This document shows, in pieces, positions 32,601 through 43,280 of a stretch of DNA of 64,000 nucleotides. Below the pieces are notes generated by a model. It worked only from the letters and a program-made list of their open reading frames with translations, was not told where the DNA came from and ran no database searches. The DNA is from Branchiostoma floridae. Taxonomy: Eukaryota > Chordata > Leptocardii > Amphioxiformes > Branchiostomatidae. Position numbers and translations under genes: made by a program. The stretch is taken from NCBI RefSeq assembly GCF_000003815.2, contig NC_049983.1:16212437-16276436 (forward strand), written 5' to 3'. The first letter of the stretch is position 1; every line of letters begins with the position of its first letter.

Positions 32601-35600
32601 TTGATTTTGGTCAAGCGGTGTGTTGTTCATTGCCACCTTCACTTAACTCTGAAAAATGTCAACATTACAAAAAAACTGTACATTTCATGTTTCGAGTTAT
32701 ATCTGGAGATAAACAAGGCAGAATTTGACCAAGTACCTTGATTTGACATAACAAACAACGCCGAAGGCGGAATATCGCCGCCATTTTGGATCTGGTTTGA
32801 GGCGTCTAGACGTTCTAGGGGAAACGTAACACTCTACGTAATTTGCAAAATAAGTTTAAATTGCCTAGGCATGCGGCCTATATACATTGTGACTGGCGTT
32901 CTAGCCGCTGGCGACCGAACTGAGCGTGTTGAATTTGGAAAAGAGAGCAAGCAAGTTCATAAAAACAAACTAGTTCCGAGCAGGATTTTTCTTTGTTTAC
33001 AATCTATAATTGGCTCAACGTTAACCCACGCCGTCTTTGTTTGGATTAATTCTTTAACTTAAAGGGACAGTTAAATGCCAAATTATATGGTAGATACAAC
33101 AGAAAGTCGTTGGTACAGGATTCCATAACGTTCATGCTTTCTGCAAACTCTTTATTATTAGATAAAAGCGCTGCAGAGTGCAAGCAGTTGACAATTTCCC
33201 GTCGGACGCCAACTTTGTTTCGATTCATTCCTAAACTTTACAACAATATATCAAATTAGAAACAACAGAAAATTGTTGCTATTGATTCTTCATAACGCTC
33301 ATGTCAACAATTTGAAATTTTCCAGTTTGACCCTAGCAAGAAGGTTCAAAGCCATAAATGTTTGTTTCTCTTTCATAGTTTGAATGTCGCGGGAAATCAC
33401 GCTTGGGGCGCTCCGCGAATACAAAATGGCCGCTACCGCTGAATTCATAACAAGAACCTTTGAAAGTTTGTTTGAGTTTTATCAAAGCACTTGATTTTGG
33501 TCAAGCGGTGTGTTCTTCATTGCCACCTTCACTTAACTCTGAAAAATGTCAACATTACAAGAAAACTGTACATTTCATGTTTCGAGTTATATCTGGAGAT
33601 AAACAAGGCAGAATTTGACCAAGTACCTTGATTTGACAAAACAAACAACGCCGAAGGCGGAATATCGCCGCCATTTTGGATCTGGTTTGAGGCGTCTAGA
33701 CGTTCTAGGGGAAACGTAACACTCTACGTAATTTGCAAAATAAGTTTAAATTGCCTAGGCATGCGGCCTATATACATTGTGACTGGCGTTCTAGCCGCTG
33801 GCGACCGAACTGAGCGTGTTGAATTTGGAAAAGAGAGCAAGCAAGTTCATAAAAACAAACTAGTTCCGAGCAGGATTTTTCTTTGTTTACAATCTATAAT
33901 TGGCTCAACGTTAACCCACGCCGTCTTTGTTTGGATTAATTCTTTAACTTAAAAGGACAGTTAAATGCCAAATTATATGGTAGATACAACAGAAAGTCGT
34001 TGGTACAGGATCCCATAACGTTCATGCTTTCTGCAAACTCTTTATTATTAGATAAAAGCGCTGCAGAGTGCAAGCAGTTGACAATTTCCCGTCGGACGCC
34101 AACTTTGTTTCGATTCATTCCTAAACTTTACAACAATATATCAAATTAGAAACAACAGAAAATTGTTGCTATTGATTCTTCATAACGCTCATGTCAACAA
34201 TTTGAAATTTTCCAGTTTGACCCTAGCAAGAAGGTTCAAAGCCATAAATGTTTGTTTCTCTTTCATAGTTTGAATGTCGCGGGAAATCACGCTTGGGGCG
34301 CTCCGCGAATACAAAATGGCCGCTACCGCTGAATTCATAACAAGAACCTTTGAAAGTTTGTTTGAGTTTTATCAAAGCACTTGATTTTGGTCAAGCGGTG
34401 TGTTCTTCATTGCCACCTTCACTTAACTCTGAAAAATGTCAACATTACAAGAAAACTGTACATTTCATGTTTCGAGTTATATCTGGAGATAAACAAGGCA
34501 GAATTTGCAAAAAAAACGTCTGACATTTCATGAATATCTTGAATGAACTGTTGTGTTTGTTATTGTTTTGTGGTGGCATGGCAGGACGATCCCACGCCAG
34601 GTAACAATGACTGGTCTTGGCACCCACGCCGATTTACAAAATGTGTGCCCGACAATTCACATGTCATTGTGTCTATCGGACATGTAAATTTTGATAAGAA
34701 ATAAGCCAATCACATGCAGTTTCCTTATGACGATGGCCAATCAGCGTTGATGATGCAAGTTTTGAATTTTTGAACTGAACACCTAGCGTCATTCTATGTC
34801 TAACGATTCTAGAGTGTGCAACGTTAACATTTTCACCGTTTTACAAAATGTCCGCGATTTCTCGTACTGACAACCCCATGGAACGAGGAGACAGCGAGAA
34901 CCTTGCCATCATCCTTCAGGATATGGTTAGGAAGTTTGAGTCTCAAACCGCAGAACTGCAGGCACTGAAGGCACAGCTCCAGGAGCAGGAACGCCGGCAG
35001 GCTAATCAAGAACCACCGCGGGACATCCGAGAGGACAGCCCGTCGCCAGGGCACGCTCGCCAACGCCGCAGGGTTCGGAGGAAATCCTCTATTCCATCCA
35101 CTTGCAGGGTAGGTGATTTATTTTGAGTTTTGTCATTTTGGTCATATTTGCATCATTGCCCGTACCCCAACCGGGCGCCGACGTCACAAATTTGTCCCGG
35201 TGGACGACCAGATACCGGGGTGTTGGGGTCCCCCAGGGGCCAGCCCGTGCCCCAAATGCCCGTTAGCCACGGGGCGTCACACGGGTCATGTATGGCTCAC
35301 ACCGGAACGACTGAAAAAAAGGGGTTCCAAAAAAGTGCCCGTAAAGTGCTGTTTGAGCCTTTTTTTCAATAATGTGACCGTAGCATTATTCAGGTAGTTG
35401 GTCAAACACATTTAACGCTTGTATCTGTATAGTGCTGGCCACTTATGTAGATACCTAGCACGCGTACTAGCAGGTTTTTAACAAGAAACGGACCGATGAA
35501 AACAGCTCTCCAGGCTAGCGTGCGAGCTTATTAGACCGCCAGCCATACACTTGTAGTAATTGACATATCAATGTCCCTTCTATCTTTCTAACTCAATTTC

Positions 35601-38600
35601 TCGATCACTAAAACAAAAGCAACAGCCAAATTAGACGTATTCCTCAATGACTGTTTGAAGGAATTTTCCCATGCGTGTGTTACAAACTTGCGCACAAAGA
35701 CAGCTAATACATTTGTTTAAAATGTTTTACAGGATGCCGTGCGCAAGGTGTACCGGGCGATGGAAGAAGGCGAAGGAGACTTTCAGGGCTTTCGGCTTAC
35801 TGAACGGTATAGCAACTCCTATCTAATAAGACAACTAAATCGTTTCTCTTGCCATGACATTGTCAAGACATGATAATAGTACCAGATGTACCTTTTTACA
35901 TTTTCATTATGTTAATATGACTCCCTTCCGTCAGTAATGACCATGAAAGAAACCCTATGATAACATCCTGTTTGATAATAGCTCCGCAAGTCTGTTCACC
36001 CTTTCAAATATAGTCACGACATAACACCATGACTTCTTTTAAAAGCAAGCCCTGAAACGAATTCCTCTAGTACTTGTAGATTGATAACATGATTTATTCA
36101 TTTTTTGGCATAGTATGGACTCAGCAGCCAACCAGCACATTGTGAAGATCTTGAGAGACGAGGTGATGAAAGAGCATGGAGGGCCTGAGAAGTGTCCCTT
36201 TTCATCAGCCGAACTGAAGGGTAAGTAAATTACACACCGAGTATGTAACATTAATCGTTTGAAGAAGCAAGCTCTGATTTCTCCCTAAATATCTTTTTTT
36301 TCAAACTGTAAATTCAGTGCAAGATGCAATTACGGTATACTGCAGCAGGGTTGGAGCAGTAAGTCGCATGTATTGTGCAAATAGCACTGACCTTTAAATC
36401 TCTACGGCCAGTTAGCAGAAACTTCACGGTGTCAACGATACTTTTACAAATCTTAGTTTCTATGGCGTTACCTTAGAACCTATATCAACTATTCAAACAC
36501 ATTTGCATATGTGACGACTAAGTCTTGTTGACTCAGGTAAAACCGGTTTTCCCAGTGACATCTCATGTATAGCAGTATTGGCCCTCTATGTAAAATTATG
36601 TCCGGAATTAATCTCCATATCTTATCCAGTTGTAGAAACCGATTTGCCTGCAAGTTTTAAGTTCATTTTCCTTCATTCTAGATGCTGCCAAGAGGTACTA
36701 TAGATCCAAGAGGGATGACCAGGTGCGGGCCCAGAAGGGGAAGTATGCGGAGCACCGACACTCGGTCAAAAGAAACGGGAGGCAGCAACAGGTTAGTCTT
36801 ATACACATGTAATGTCAAAGCGCAATTAATACCTGTAGGATTAAAAGTTAACATATGAAATCGTGATTCTGAAGTTTTGTGACTCGTTCTCATCAACTTT
36901 TCAATCCAGGAAAATAACGCCACAATGTTACTGAGAGCCGGTATTTCTTTATATCAAGGAAAAAAATACTTATAATATATAGGAGATTGTCTCTTGAAGC
37001 ACGGTTCTCATCTATTGCATTGTTTAATAGTATTTCACTCCATACCACAGGAATATATACCAATTTGTATGCATATCATTTTTTTATTATTCTTACACCA
37101 AAAAGCACATTTTAGCCATCGTATTACAACCAAGTGACACTTGATAGTTAGCTGTATAGTATATACTTCACCATGGAGAAATGTTTGACATCAGGCTCAT
37201 ATCTCATTTCAGAAACTGGCGAGACGACGAAAGGCGTACAACCTGGCACGCGACAGCTGGTCAGAGAAGTCTAGGAGACGGGCGGAGGAGACTCTCCACA
37301 AAGACTTCATGTCGTCGGAGTCTTCCGACAGTGAAGTGGAGGGGCCGAAAACCTTCAAGGTCAGAAAGCTGGCCTGGGAGTCAGGAAAGATGACCAAAAT
37401 CAAGGAGTCGCTGGACGCTGTCGTGCCACTTCGGGGCTCTCCTCGAATCCCTTCTCGTGAGCTTTCGGACAGAAAAGTACCAGAGGGGACCCCGGAGTGG
37501 GCGATCAGCAAAAGGTATCAGAACGGCAGAGCACCAGCAACTGACGTCAGCGAGCTGAGACTTGAGTTGGATAGCGAGTAGGACGACAGACAATTAGGAG
37601 CAGATTTTGTTTGATTAGTTTAGTGTAGCAGTTTTTTTCTCAAAGAGTTTTCAAAGTCAAGTTTGTAGCCACAGAATAGTCGTTTGCAACAACCAATTTG
37701 AGTAATTAACGTCAACATTTGTTTGTCCTTTATACTATGTAAACACAATTTACTACTAGTAATTACGGTCCCTGTGAGTTAGTGTTTTTACATGTTCAAC
37801 CGGTTTTTCCAGGTATGTTTACTTGTATTGAATTATTCTACCAGTTAATGAACCCTTGTAAAACTGAAGAGAGTGATTAATGTCACCCGAACCGCCTGTA
37901 AGTCGGAAATATTTCATTGTTATCGAATTCAATATCGTTTTTTGACATTCATAAATGAGCTATGTTTTTAATCGGTTTAAGATAATCTGATACAACAAAA
38001 TGCTGTTTTCAATGTGATTGCCTTGTGTATATGGAACTCTGAGAAGAGAATAAAAAGAATGTTGACTTGATATTGTGGACTGTTTGTCAATATTTCAGGT
38101 TAAGTCAATAGCATTCTTACAGGGATGTATGCTTGCTGCAGCATACACGGTTACACGGCATATAATACTATTCATCACACAATATTTAAGGAGCATTACG
38201 ATTCTTAAAAGCAGCTTAAATAGAATATTTAAGGCTATATTAAAATACTTAAAACCTACTTAAACCAGACGTAAGGCAAAAAAAAATATACGATTTAAGA
38301 TACATTTACGGTGCTTAAACAATGTTTAAACATTTGGATTTAAGCTTAGTTTAAAGTTGCTTAAATGTGTGCCACTACGTGCGCTTTACGGACTATTTAA
38401 GTCGACGTATGACACTCAATTTAAGCAGCATTTACGGTGCTTAAACGCTGTGTAAACGTAAGAATTTAAGCATAGTTTACGATACTTAAAAGTTGCTTAA
38501 ATGTGTGCCACAACGTGTCATTTACGGACGCACGTAATCATAGCTTAAATATAATATTTCCGAATGCGTAAACATGACGTAATGTAACTTAAAGAATGCC

Positions 38601-40748
38601 AATACGGTACCCTTAAGCACACTTTAAGAGTGCTTAAAGAGCAGTTTTCATGCAGTGTTCCTACTGTACACACAAATAGCATTTGACCCATCTGTGTTTA
38701 AAAGATTGTTTTAGAGACCGTGTAATAAATTGTTTTGTTTAATTGATGCAGGTTGCATCCTGTAGCCTTCGCCATAACTCGTGTGATTCAACAGGACACT
38801 ATTCTCATGGGGTACGAGATTCCTGCAAAGGTGAGCAGTAGGGGTGGGTACCGGTACAGAAAATTCAGGTCCAGGTCCGGTTCAGGTCCAGAGGATTAGG
38901 TCCAGGTCCGGACCTGAACCTGGACCTGATGCAGTATGACTCATATCAATGGTCCATTTCACTAAAAAGAAATCTGTTTGGTGGAGTCTTAGACTTACAC
39001 TGGCGTTTTAAAATCCTACAACGCTAACTGCACCTGTACGATTGGCTGTAAAACTTGGTAGAAATTTACTATAAACTCTACTCTACTTTACCCTTGTTAT
39101 TTTCTTCCACCTGCAAGCGCCAAAATGTGTGAATGCCTGATAATATAATCTGTTAATTTTCTAATCGGTCAAACATCCGGTCCACCTAATTATTTCAGGT
39201 CTGGTTTTTCTGGACCGGTCCAATGATAAAAACCGGTTTTGTACCGGTACGCTGTACCGATACCCAGCCCTAGTGAGCAGTGTTTTCTTCTTAATGACTG
39301 TAGGAAGATTCCCCCCCCCCCCACACACACACTTTCTGTCAGCTCACTTGTCTCCAAATACTTCATAAGAACCCCCCTTAACAATACATCTCGTGTATTA
39401 TTTGCAGCCAATAGGTACCAATTTTTTTTAGTAATGAGGCTGATTTACATGCTTGAGGCACCTCCTTGAACAGGAGACCCTTTTGACATCAGTTCCGAAA
39501 GACAAATTCGTGAATTCTTGGTCGGGCTACAGCATCCAGTCTTCCTTAGTGGTCTCCCATCCAAGCACTGAGCAGACTACACATTTATAAGTTGAGATCG
39601 AGGGAATTGGGTGTATCAATGTGCCACACTGCCATTATCCACACACTCACACACACCAATGTACCAATCTTCATCCATATCTTTCCTTCTTGTTGTTGGT
39701 ACAGACTGTTGTGATGGTGAGCCTTTATGACATGGCCCGAGATCCCCGGCTCTACAAACACCCTGAGGAGTACCGGCCTGAGCGCTGGCTCCGGGGTGCA
39801 GAGGACTACGTGGACACCCATCCCTACGCCTACCTGCCGTTTGGGTTTGGAACGCGCAGTTGCATTGGTGAGTTTGGCATGAATCATATAAATCTTCTCC
39901 ATGGCAATGACGATCCTTGTTGTTGAGAGTTGATTTTGTTGGAACAAATGCCTATTGCATTTAGTAATGCATCAATGGTATTCTTCACAATAATACACTG
40001 ACTTGTGCCGGTGTTTCATTCTTGAGAGAGCCTCAATAACATCTTTTTATCTAGCAGAGTTATGATAGTTGATGTTAACTAATTAGTATGGCAGTCTCTT
40101 CTCTGTTTAGCCAACAAAGTTAGTTTTTCCTTTATCAAGCATAGGCATAACTTATCAAGCTTAACAAATTCGGGTATCTAGGTACAAAAAGTGTCACCAG
40201 GCTTTAGAAACTACATGTATTGTCAGATTGTTGTGTCTGATCTCCTTTTTAAATAACATTCCTTATCTAGGACGACGAGTGGCAGAAACCGAGTTGCAAG
40301 TACTTCTGGCAAAGGTGAATAGAGCTTCTTTTTTAAAATTCAGATCTTAAGTTTAAGTTTTCTTTCACATGACCAACTTCTTCCAACATGGCAATGTTTC
40401 TGTAGTCCTAAATCTACCACTTTTTTCTGATGCATTTGGACAAAAACACATTAAAGACACCATAATGATGATAAAAGAAATTCAATACTCAGTGGTGCAA
40501 CATCACTCTAAAGGAAGGTCACAAGATCTACCAAAATGAAAACACCGGTAAACTAAAAAATTGGATAGCATGAAAAGTCTCGATTGAACATTAAAGACAT
40601 TTTAAAAAACTTCACTTTATATCTTTGCCCACAGATTTGTCAGCAGTTTGTTCTGAAGCAGAGGAACCCCAGAGTCATCCCTGCCATGACAAAAGGAATT
40701 TTGATGCCAGCTGAGAAAATGGACATTTGCTTCATTGAGAGGCAGTGA
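23649..40748 (+). CDS. Cytochrome P450, mitochondrial clan (CYP11/24/27-like)
   Basis: Haem-thiolate monooxygenase, probably of the inner mitochondrial membrane and fed by adrenodoxin; the substrate (sterol, steroid or secosteroid in relatives) cannot be told. Exons: 23649-23896, 27203-27358, 27980-28176, 28712-28915, 29381-29550, 29992-30158, 38752-38830, 39705-39867, 40271-40314, 40635-40748. All junctions are GT-AG and all phases agree; the sum is 1542 nt, 513 aa. Motifs: PFSALPEP near the N terminus, I-helix GAAIDTTST (about 319-327), ExxR in KETLR (about 377-381), PERW (432-435), haem loop FGFGTRSCIG (453-462, ligand Cys460) followed by RRVAE, typical of mitochondrial P450s. The ATG at 23649 is the only in-frame start seen, and its leader is weakly basic for a mitochondrial presequence, so an upstream exon is possible. 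AATAAA at about 40966. Confidence 0.93.
24096..24578. mobile_element. Tc1/mariner-type MITE, 483 bp
   Basis: Terminal inverted repeats 'cagtcaaacctgt.tatagcg' and 'cgctaatacaggtttgactg', flanked on both sides by TA (24094-24095 and 24579-24580). This matches the TA target duplication and CAGT ends usual for Tc1/mariner. The interior is made of repeated 'gtggccactat' and 'aggtggccgc' motifs. No transposase frame. It lies in P450 intron 1. Confidence 0.85.
25068..25167. other. Assembly gap (100 N)
   Basis: Placeholder-length gap in P450 intron 1, just before the inverted-repeat frame around the LINE. No exon is missing, because the flanking exons join in phase. Confidence 0.95.
25284..25451. 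repeat. Inverted repeat, about 60-bp arms
   Basis: The arm at 25284-25343 ('gatcagtcctctgatcctt' to 'aaatcacacttccg') is inverted at 25391-25451. About 47 bp lie between the arms, starting with a small palindrome 'ttccggaacggaa'. The right arm abuts the start of the LINE coding remnant. Confidence 0.85.
25445..27113 (+). pseudogene. 5'-truncated non-LTR retrotransposon (CR1/Jockey-type RT), frameshifted
   Basis: Reverse-transcriptase domain in three frames. Frame 1 to about 26010 has NYRPIAVSSPICKVLERLL and NQFGF. Frame 2, about 26012-26310, has FLDASKAFDRVNHWLLF and NGVPQGSLISPFLFN. Frame 3, about 26310-27014, has the catalytic YADD box and a long C-terminal region ending KSPG-stop. There are at least two frameshifts, and no endonuclease domain, so it is inactive. 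An AATAAA and 'gttgaaagtgaaattgaaag' tail follow at about 27095-27112. It has the same orientation as the host P450 gene. Confidence 0.9.
27499..27585 (+). tRNA. tRNA-like sequence (probable pseudogene or SINE head)
   Basis: A-box-like 'gtggccgagcggtcta', a T-arm 'gtgggtttgaaccccac' with five perfect stem pairs, and a long variable region as in Leu/Ser tRNAs. The acceptor stem pairs at only about four of seven positions, so a functional tRNA is unlikely. It is followed by a T-run. The A-box motif tggccgagcggt recurs at 23436 and, inverted, at 20602. Confidence 0.45.
30290..31268. repeat. 45-bp minisatellite in P450 intron 6
   Basis: About 22 copies of a unit containing 'catctgtccctggtactgaa' and 'caccatccacacacaggtaa', with occasional 12-bp deletions. 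Because the unit is near a multiple of three, the minus strand is open for 224 codons and encodes DRCV(Y/N)LCVDGVQYQGQ-like repeats; this is a by-product and not a gene. Confidence 0.95.
32230..34507. repeat. 890-bp tandem repeat inside the CACTA-like element
   Basis: From about 32490 the sequence repeats at an 890-bp offset (for example 32871 and 33761). There are two near-identical units and a partial third ending at 34507, where copies diverge after 'ggcagaatttg'. Shorter diverged sub-repeats (ccgagc, acccacgcc.tctttgttt) recur inside each unit. Each full unit contains 'cgccgccattttggatc' and 'acaaaatggccgct', resembling YY1-type sites. No coding potential beyond small frames. Confidence 0.9.
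34848..37581 (+). CDS. 306-aa nuclear-type protein of the CACTA-like element; C14orf93-like (tentative)
   Basis: Exons: 34848-35108, 35733-35806, 36114-36220, 36682-36791, 37213-37581 (stop TAG). All junctions are GT-AG, phases agree, and the total is 921 nt. Residues about 17-55 are a Leu/Gln/Glu-rich coiled coil (LAIILQDMVRKFE...). Residues about 70-83 are a basic patch (RQRRRVRRK). Residues 88-210 are helical and strongly basic with AVRKVYRAM, HIVKILRDEV, SSAELKDAAKRYYRSKR and ARRRKAYN. About 217-228 is acidic and Ser-rich, then KVRKLAWESGKMTKIKESLD. From memory, the order of helices, basic linker, acidic patch and final helix resembles vertebrate C14orf93; this needs an alignment. DNA or chromatin binding is an inference. 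It lies inside the element in the same orientation as the P450. AATAAA at about 38049. Confidence 0.82.
38839..39272. mobile_element. hAT-type MITE, 434 bp
   Basis: Ends 'taggggtgggtaccggtaca' and (inverted) 'taggg.tgggtatcggtaca'. The 8-bp direct repeat GTGAGCAG is at 38831-38838 and 39273-39280, the 8-bp duplication characteristic of hAT. The interior has palindromic 'ggtccaggtccggacctgaa'-type motifs. The left GTGAGCAG is also the splice donor of P450 exon 7. A fragment with similar 'ggttcaggtcc' / 'ggacctgaacc' motifs is at 45513-45562. Confidence 0.93.
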
Positions 40749-41017
40749 GTGGGGCCCATCATAATCATGTATGATTATTGTACTATAATGATTTTCAATA
40801 ACTCATCTCCATTTTATATCTCATAACCATGGCAGTCCTTTGAAACCATTCTTCTGCAACTGATCTGTGTCTACATCACTGTTATGTTTTTACATATATA
40901 CTTAGCTGATATTGTCACTGTAATTCTGGAAGTTTGTTAATCTTTATTGCGTGCTCTCTGCACTGAATAAATAACAAAATGTATCAATGTCAATGTTTGA
41001 TACATACATATACAATG

Positions 41018-41500
41018 CAGGGTTCGAAATAGACATACTTAACTTGCAATTTGCACATAATTTTTGAGATTTGCATGTAAAAATTTTCTGAACTTGCAAT
41101 CTTGCATGTTGAAAATACATGGCCTATAGTAAAAATACTGAGGCCACGATGCCTTTGTTTGTCTGACAGGGATCGTCACCGGTTGTCAGTAGGTGTTACA
41201 AACAATCAACTTCGGCTTTGCTGCAAACTAACATGCTGATTATGTGGATATCTTTCCAAAATTTGCAGTTCTGTCTTTATTTTCTTGTGCCAATTTCAGT
41301 CCATCAACAGTGACAGAATGGGCAAAATTCTTATCCATCCAGAGCAGCAACATTCCACCAAAGTACAGAATGATGGATGGTGGCTAGTACATTGCAGTAT
41401 AGACGAGTTGTATTTTGCATGTAAATATTTTAAATTGCACGTAAAATTTTTGCCAACTTGTAATTTTGCATGTAGCAATAAAAAAGTATTTCGATCCCTG
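41018..41500. mobile_element. Inverted-repeat element, 483 bp, CAGGG ends
   Basis: Ends 'cagggttcgaaata' and 'tatttcgatccctg', flanked by CAATG on both sides (41013-41017, 41501-41505). Inside, 'ttgcatgtaaa' and 'aacttgcaat' motifs recur near both ends. CAGGG ends suggest hAT, but that family normally makes 8-bp duplications, so the superfamily is open. It lies just downstream of the P450 poly(A) site. Confidence 0.65.
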
Positions 41501-41505
41501 CAATG

Positions 41506-43140
41506 CATATAACTTTAAGGGATTAAAATTTCTGATGTCTGCAATATGATTTACAATACTGTGTCTGTATTGTTTTAGCTTGTCGATTTCTATAAATAGT
41601 GTATATTTTTAACAATTAACCGCCTTTGTGATACATTTTGTATATTCAATAATGTTTAAAGCATCATGGCACTTTTATAAGAAACAAGAAGCCAGTCATT
41701 TGATTGGGTTAATCTTGAATAGTTTTGGCCAACATGTAGCCAAGTTCACTAATTATACAAGATAAATGACAGACATGAGACATCACCAGGTGTTGTCATC
41801 CATGAGACCAATGTATGGATACATGTAGTTACTGTGTCTACATGTAGTTGTCTGATTTCCACACCTTTAAATGTATGAAGGCTGTATAAAAGTATATGAT
41901 ATGGATTTAAAGCTTATATTCACACTTTGGCTCATTGTGTACGTGGGACTTGATCAAATTTTAAACATACTTTCCACATCAAGGAGCACCGTGTGCGGGG
42001 GTTGTTGTATCTGGACATCTTAACTAGTTTATTGCAAAACTAAAAACCTTTTGAGCTTCCTTTGAATTATCCATATGTACAAATGTAACTGTACAAATTA
42101 TTTCATCATGACATCATTGAACAAAACAAAACCAACATCTTTTTGGAGTTGTTTTATTTCACTAATCCACTAAACAGTGGATTTCTTCAAAATTAACTGC
42201 AAAACTTAACAAATACATAGAAACTGTAACACTTCTGAGCTTACTTTGAATAACTAGATGTTTTACCTGACAAGATAACCTCTACAAGTTCTACATCATC
42301 ACTACATCACTGAACAAAACATTTAAAAAAAAATCTTTTCATTTTGTTGATTATGTTTCACTTAATTTAAAAAATACATGCAGGCGTACCACCAAACAAA
42401 TGTCAACTAGAAAACTATACCACACCTAACCTTGCTTTGAATAACCACATGTATTACCTGGTAGATGCCACTTCAAGTCATATCATCATCAAATTACTGG
42501 ACATTTCAACAAGGTATGGCTAACCCAAAGTAACAATAATATTCACAGAATAATAGGTGTTGCACAACATATGAAGCTAAGTGTAAAATCAAAAATAAGG
42601 AAAATGGCTACAATACATTTGTTAGAGAAGAACTATGGCCAACCTTAGCTACCAATATATGACAATAAATTCACACTGGTTCAACATCAATAGAAGTGAA
42701 AACGTTAGTAAGTACAATACATAATTGTAGCAAACTCTCAACAAAGCAATTAGTAATCGTTTTGGGATTTTTAACTTTGCATGCAAGTTATAAAAATAGT
42801 AAAACTTTTCCAGTTTCCGCCTACCAACTACAAACCAAAAACTGAACATGCAGATACTGGTCTAACTAAAAAAAGTCTTCGTGATGAAATTCTATGACTA
42901 TGTGGATTTATCATGTAACAATTATAAGGAATGTTACAACCACCTGTTACTACAATGTAGTGCTTTGGTTTTTTAATAGATCTCCAAACATGTATACAAC
43001 TCTGTATGCTTTCAGTGTATGATTTCACAATGTATAGTTCAGAAAGGCTGCACTAATTACTGCACCAATTCTATAATGTTCTTTTGTTTTGCGTCATCTA
43101 TTATATAAATGAACCATGAAACTGCATCTTATATTAAACT
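41506..43140. other. Intergenic DNA and probable 3' region of the zinc-finger gene
   Basis: AT-rich. From about 42030 to 42520 there are three diverged copies of a 150-190 bp unit (motifs 'gagctt.ctttgaata' then 'atcatcac..a' then 'gaacaaaac'). No exon seen. The zinc-finger transcript on the minus strand may extend into it. Confidence 0.35.
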
Positions 43141-43149
43141 GCTCAACAC

Positions 43150-43280
43150 ACGAAGGGTTTCTCCCTTGTAGGTCTGACTACATCTTAAAACTGGTCAGCA
43201 GACTGGACCAGCTACAACACTCCTCATACTACTGTGCTGACTGAACTGCCTGCTGCCGATCGCTTCACACATCTACTCAG
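43150..43280 (-). pseudogene. Decayed C2H2 finger remnants past the zinc-finger stop
   Basis: Downstream of the stop, on the minus strand, pieces of finger code remain. These are a CE box (tgtgaag), RQFSQ (caggcagttcagtcag), a second gaggagtgt, and a decayed linker 'gggagaaacccttcgtgtg' (GEKPF-like out of frame). The spacing suggests one or two further fingers lost by indels. Confidence 0.6.

Larger units (their letters stand above)
31299..38657 (+). mobile_element. CACTA/EnSpm-like element, 7.36 kb, with cargo gene
   Basis: Ends are CACTGCA at 31299 and TGCAGTG at 38651-38657, each followed inward by about 15 bp and then a TTTAAGCA..CTTAA motif. It is flanked by TTC at 31296-31298 and 38658-38660, a 3-bp target duplication. 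Dense TTTAAG/CTTAAA subterminal repeats fill 31315-31690 and 38110-38640. CACT(A/G) ends, 3-bp duplications and subterminal repeats are the marks of CACTA/EnSpm. Inside are an 890-bp tandem repeat and one five-exon gene (34848-37581). No transposase was recognised in any frame, so this copy is probably non-autonomous. Confidence 0.72.

Noticed and set aside
33761-33952. 63-aa frame MRPIYIVTGVLAAGDRTERV present identically at 32871 and 33761
   Set aside because: Identity comes from the 890-bp tandem duplication. The frame is short, lacks a domain, and sits in the non-coding upstream part of the transposon-like element.
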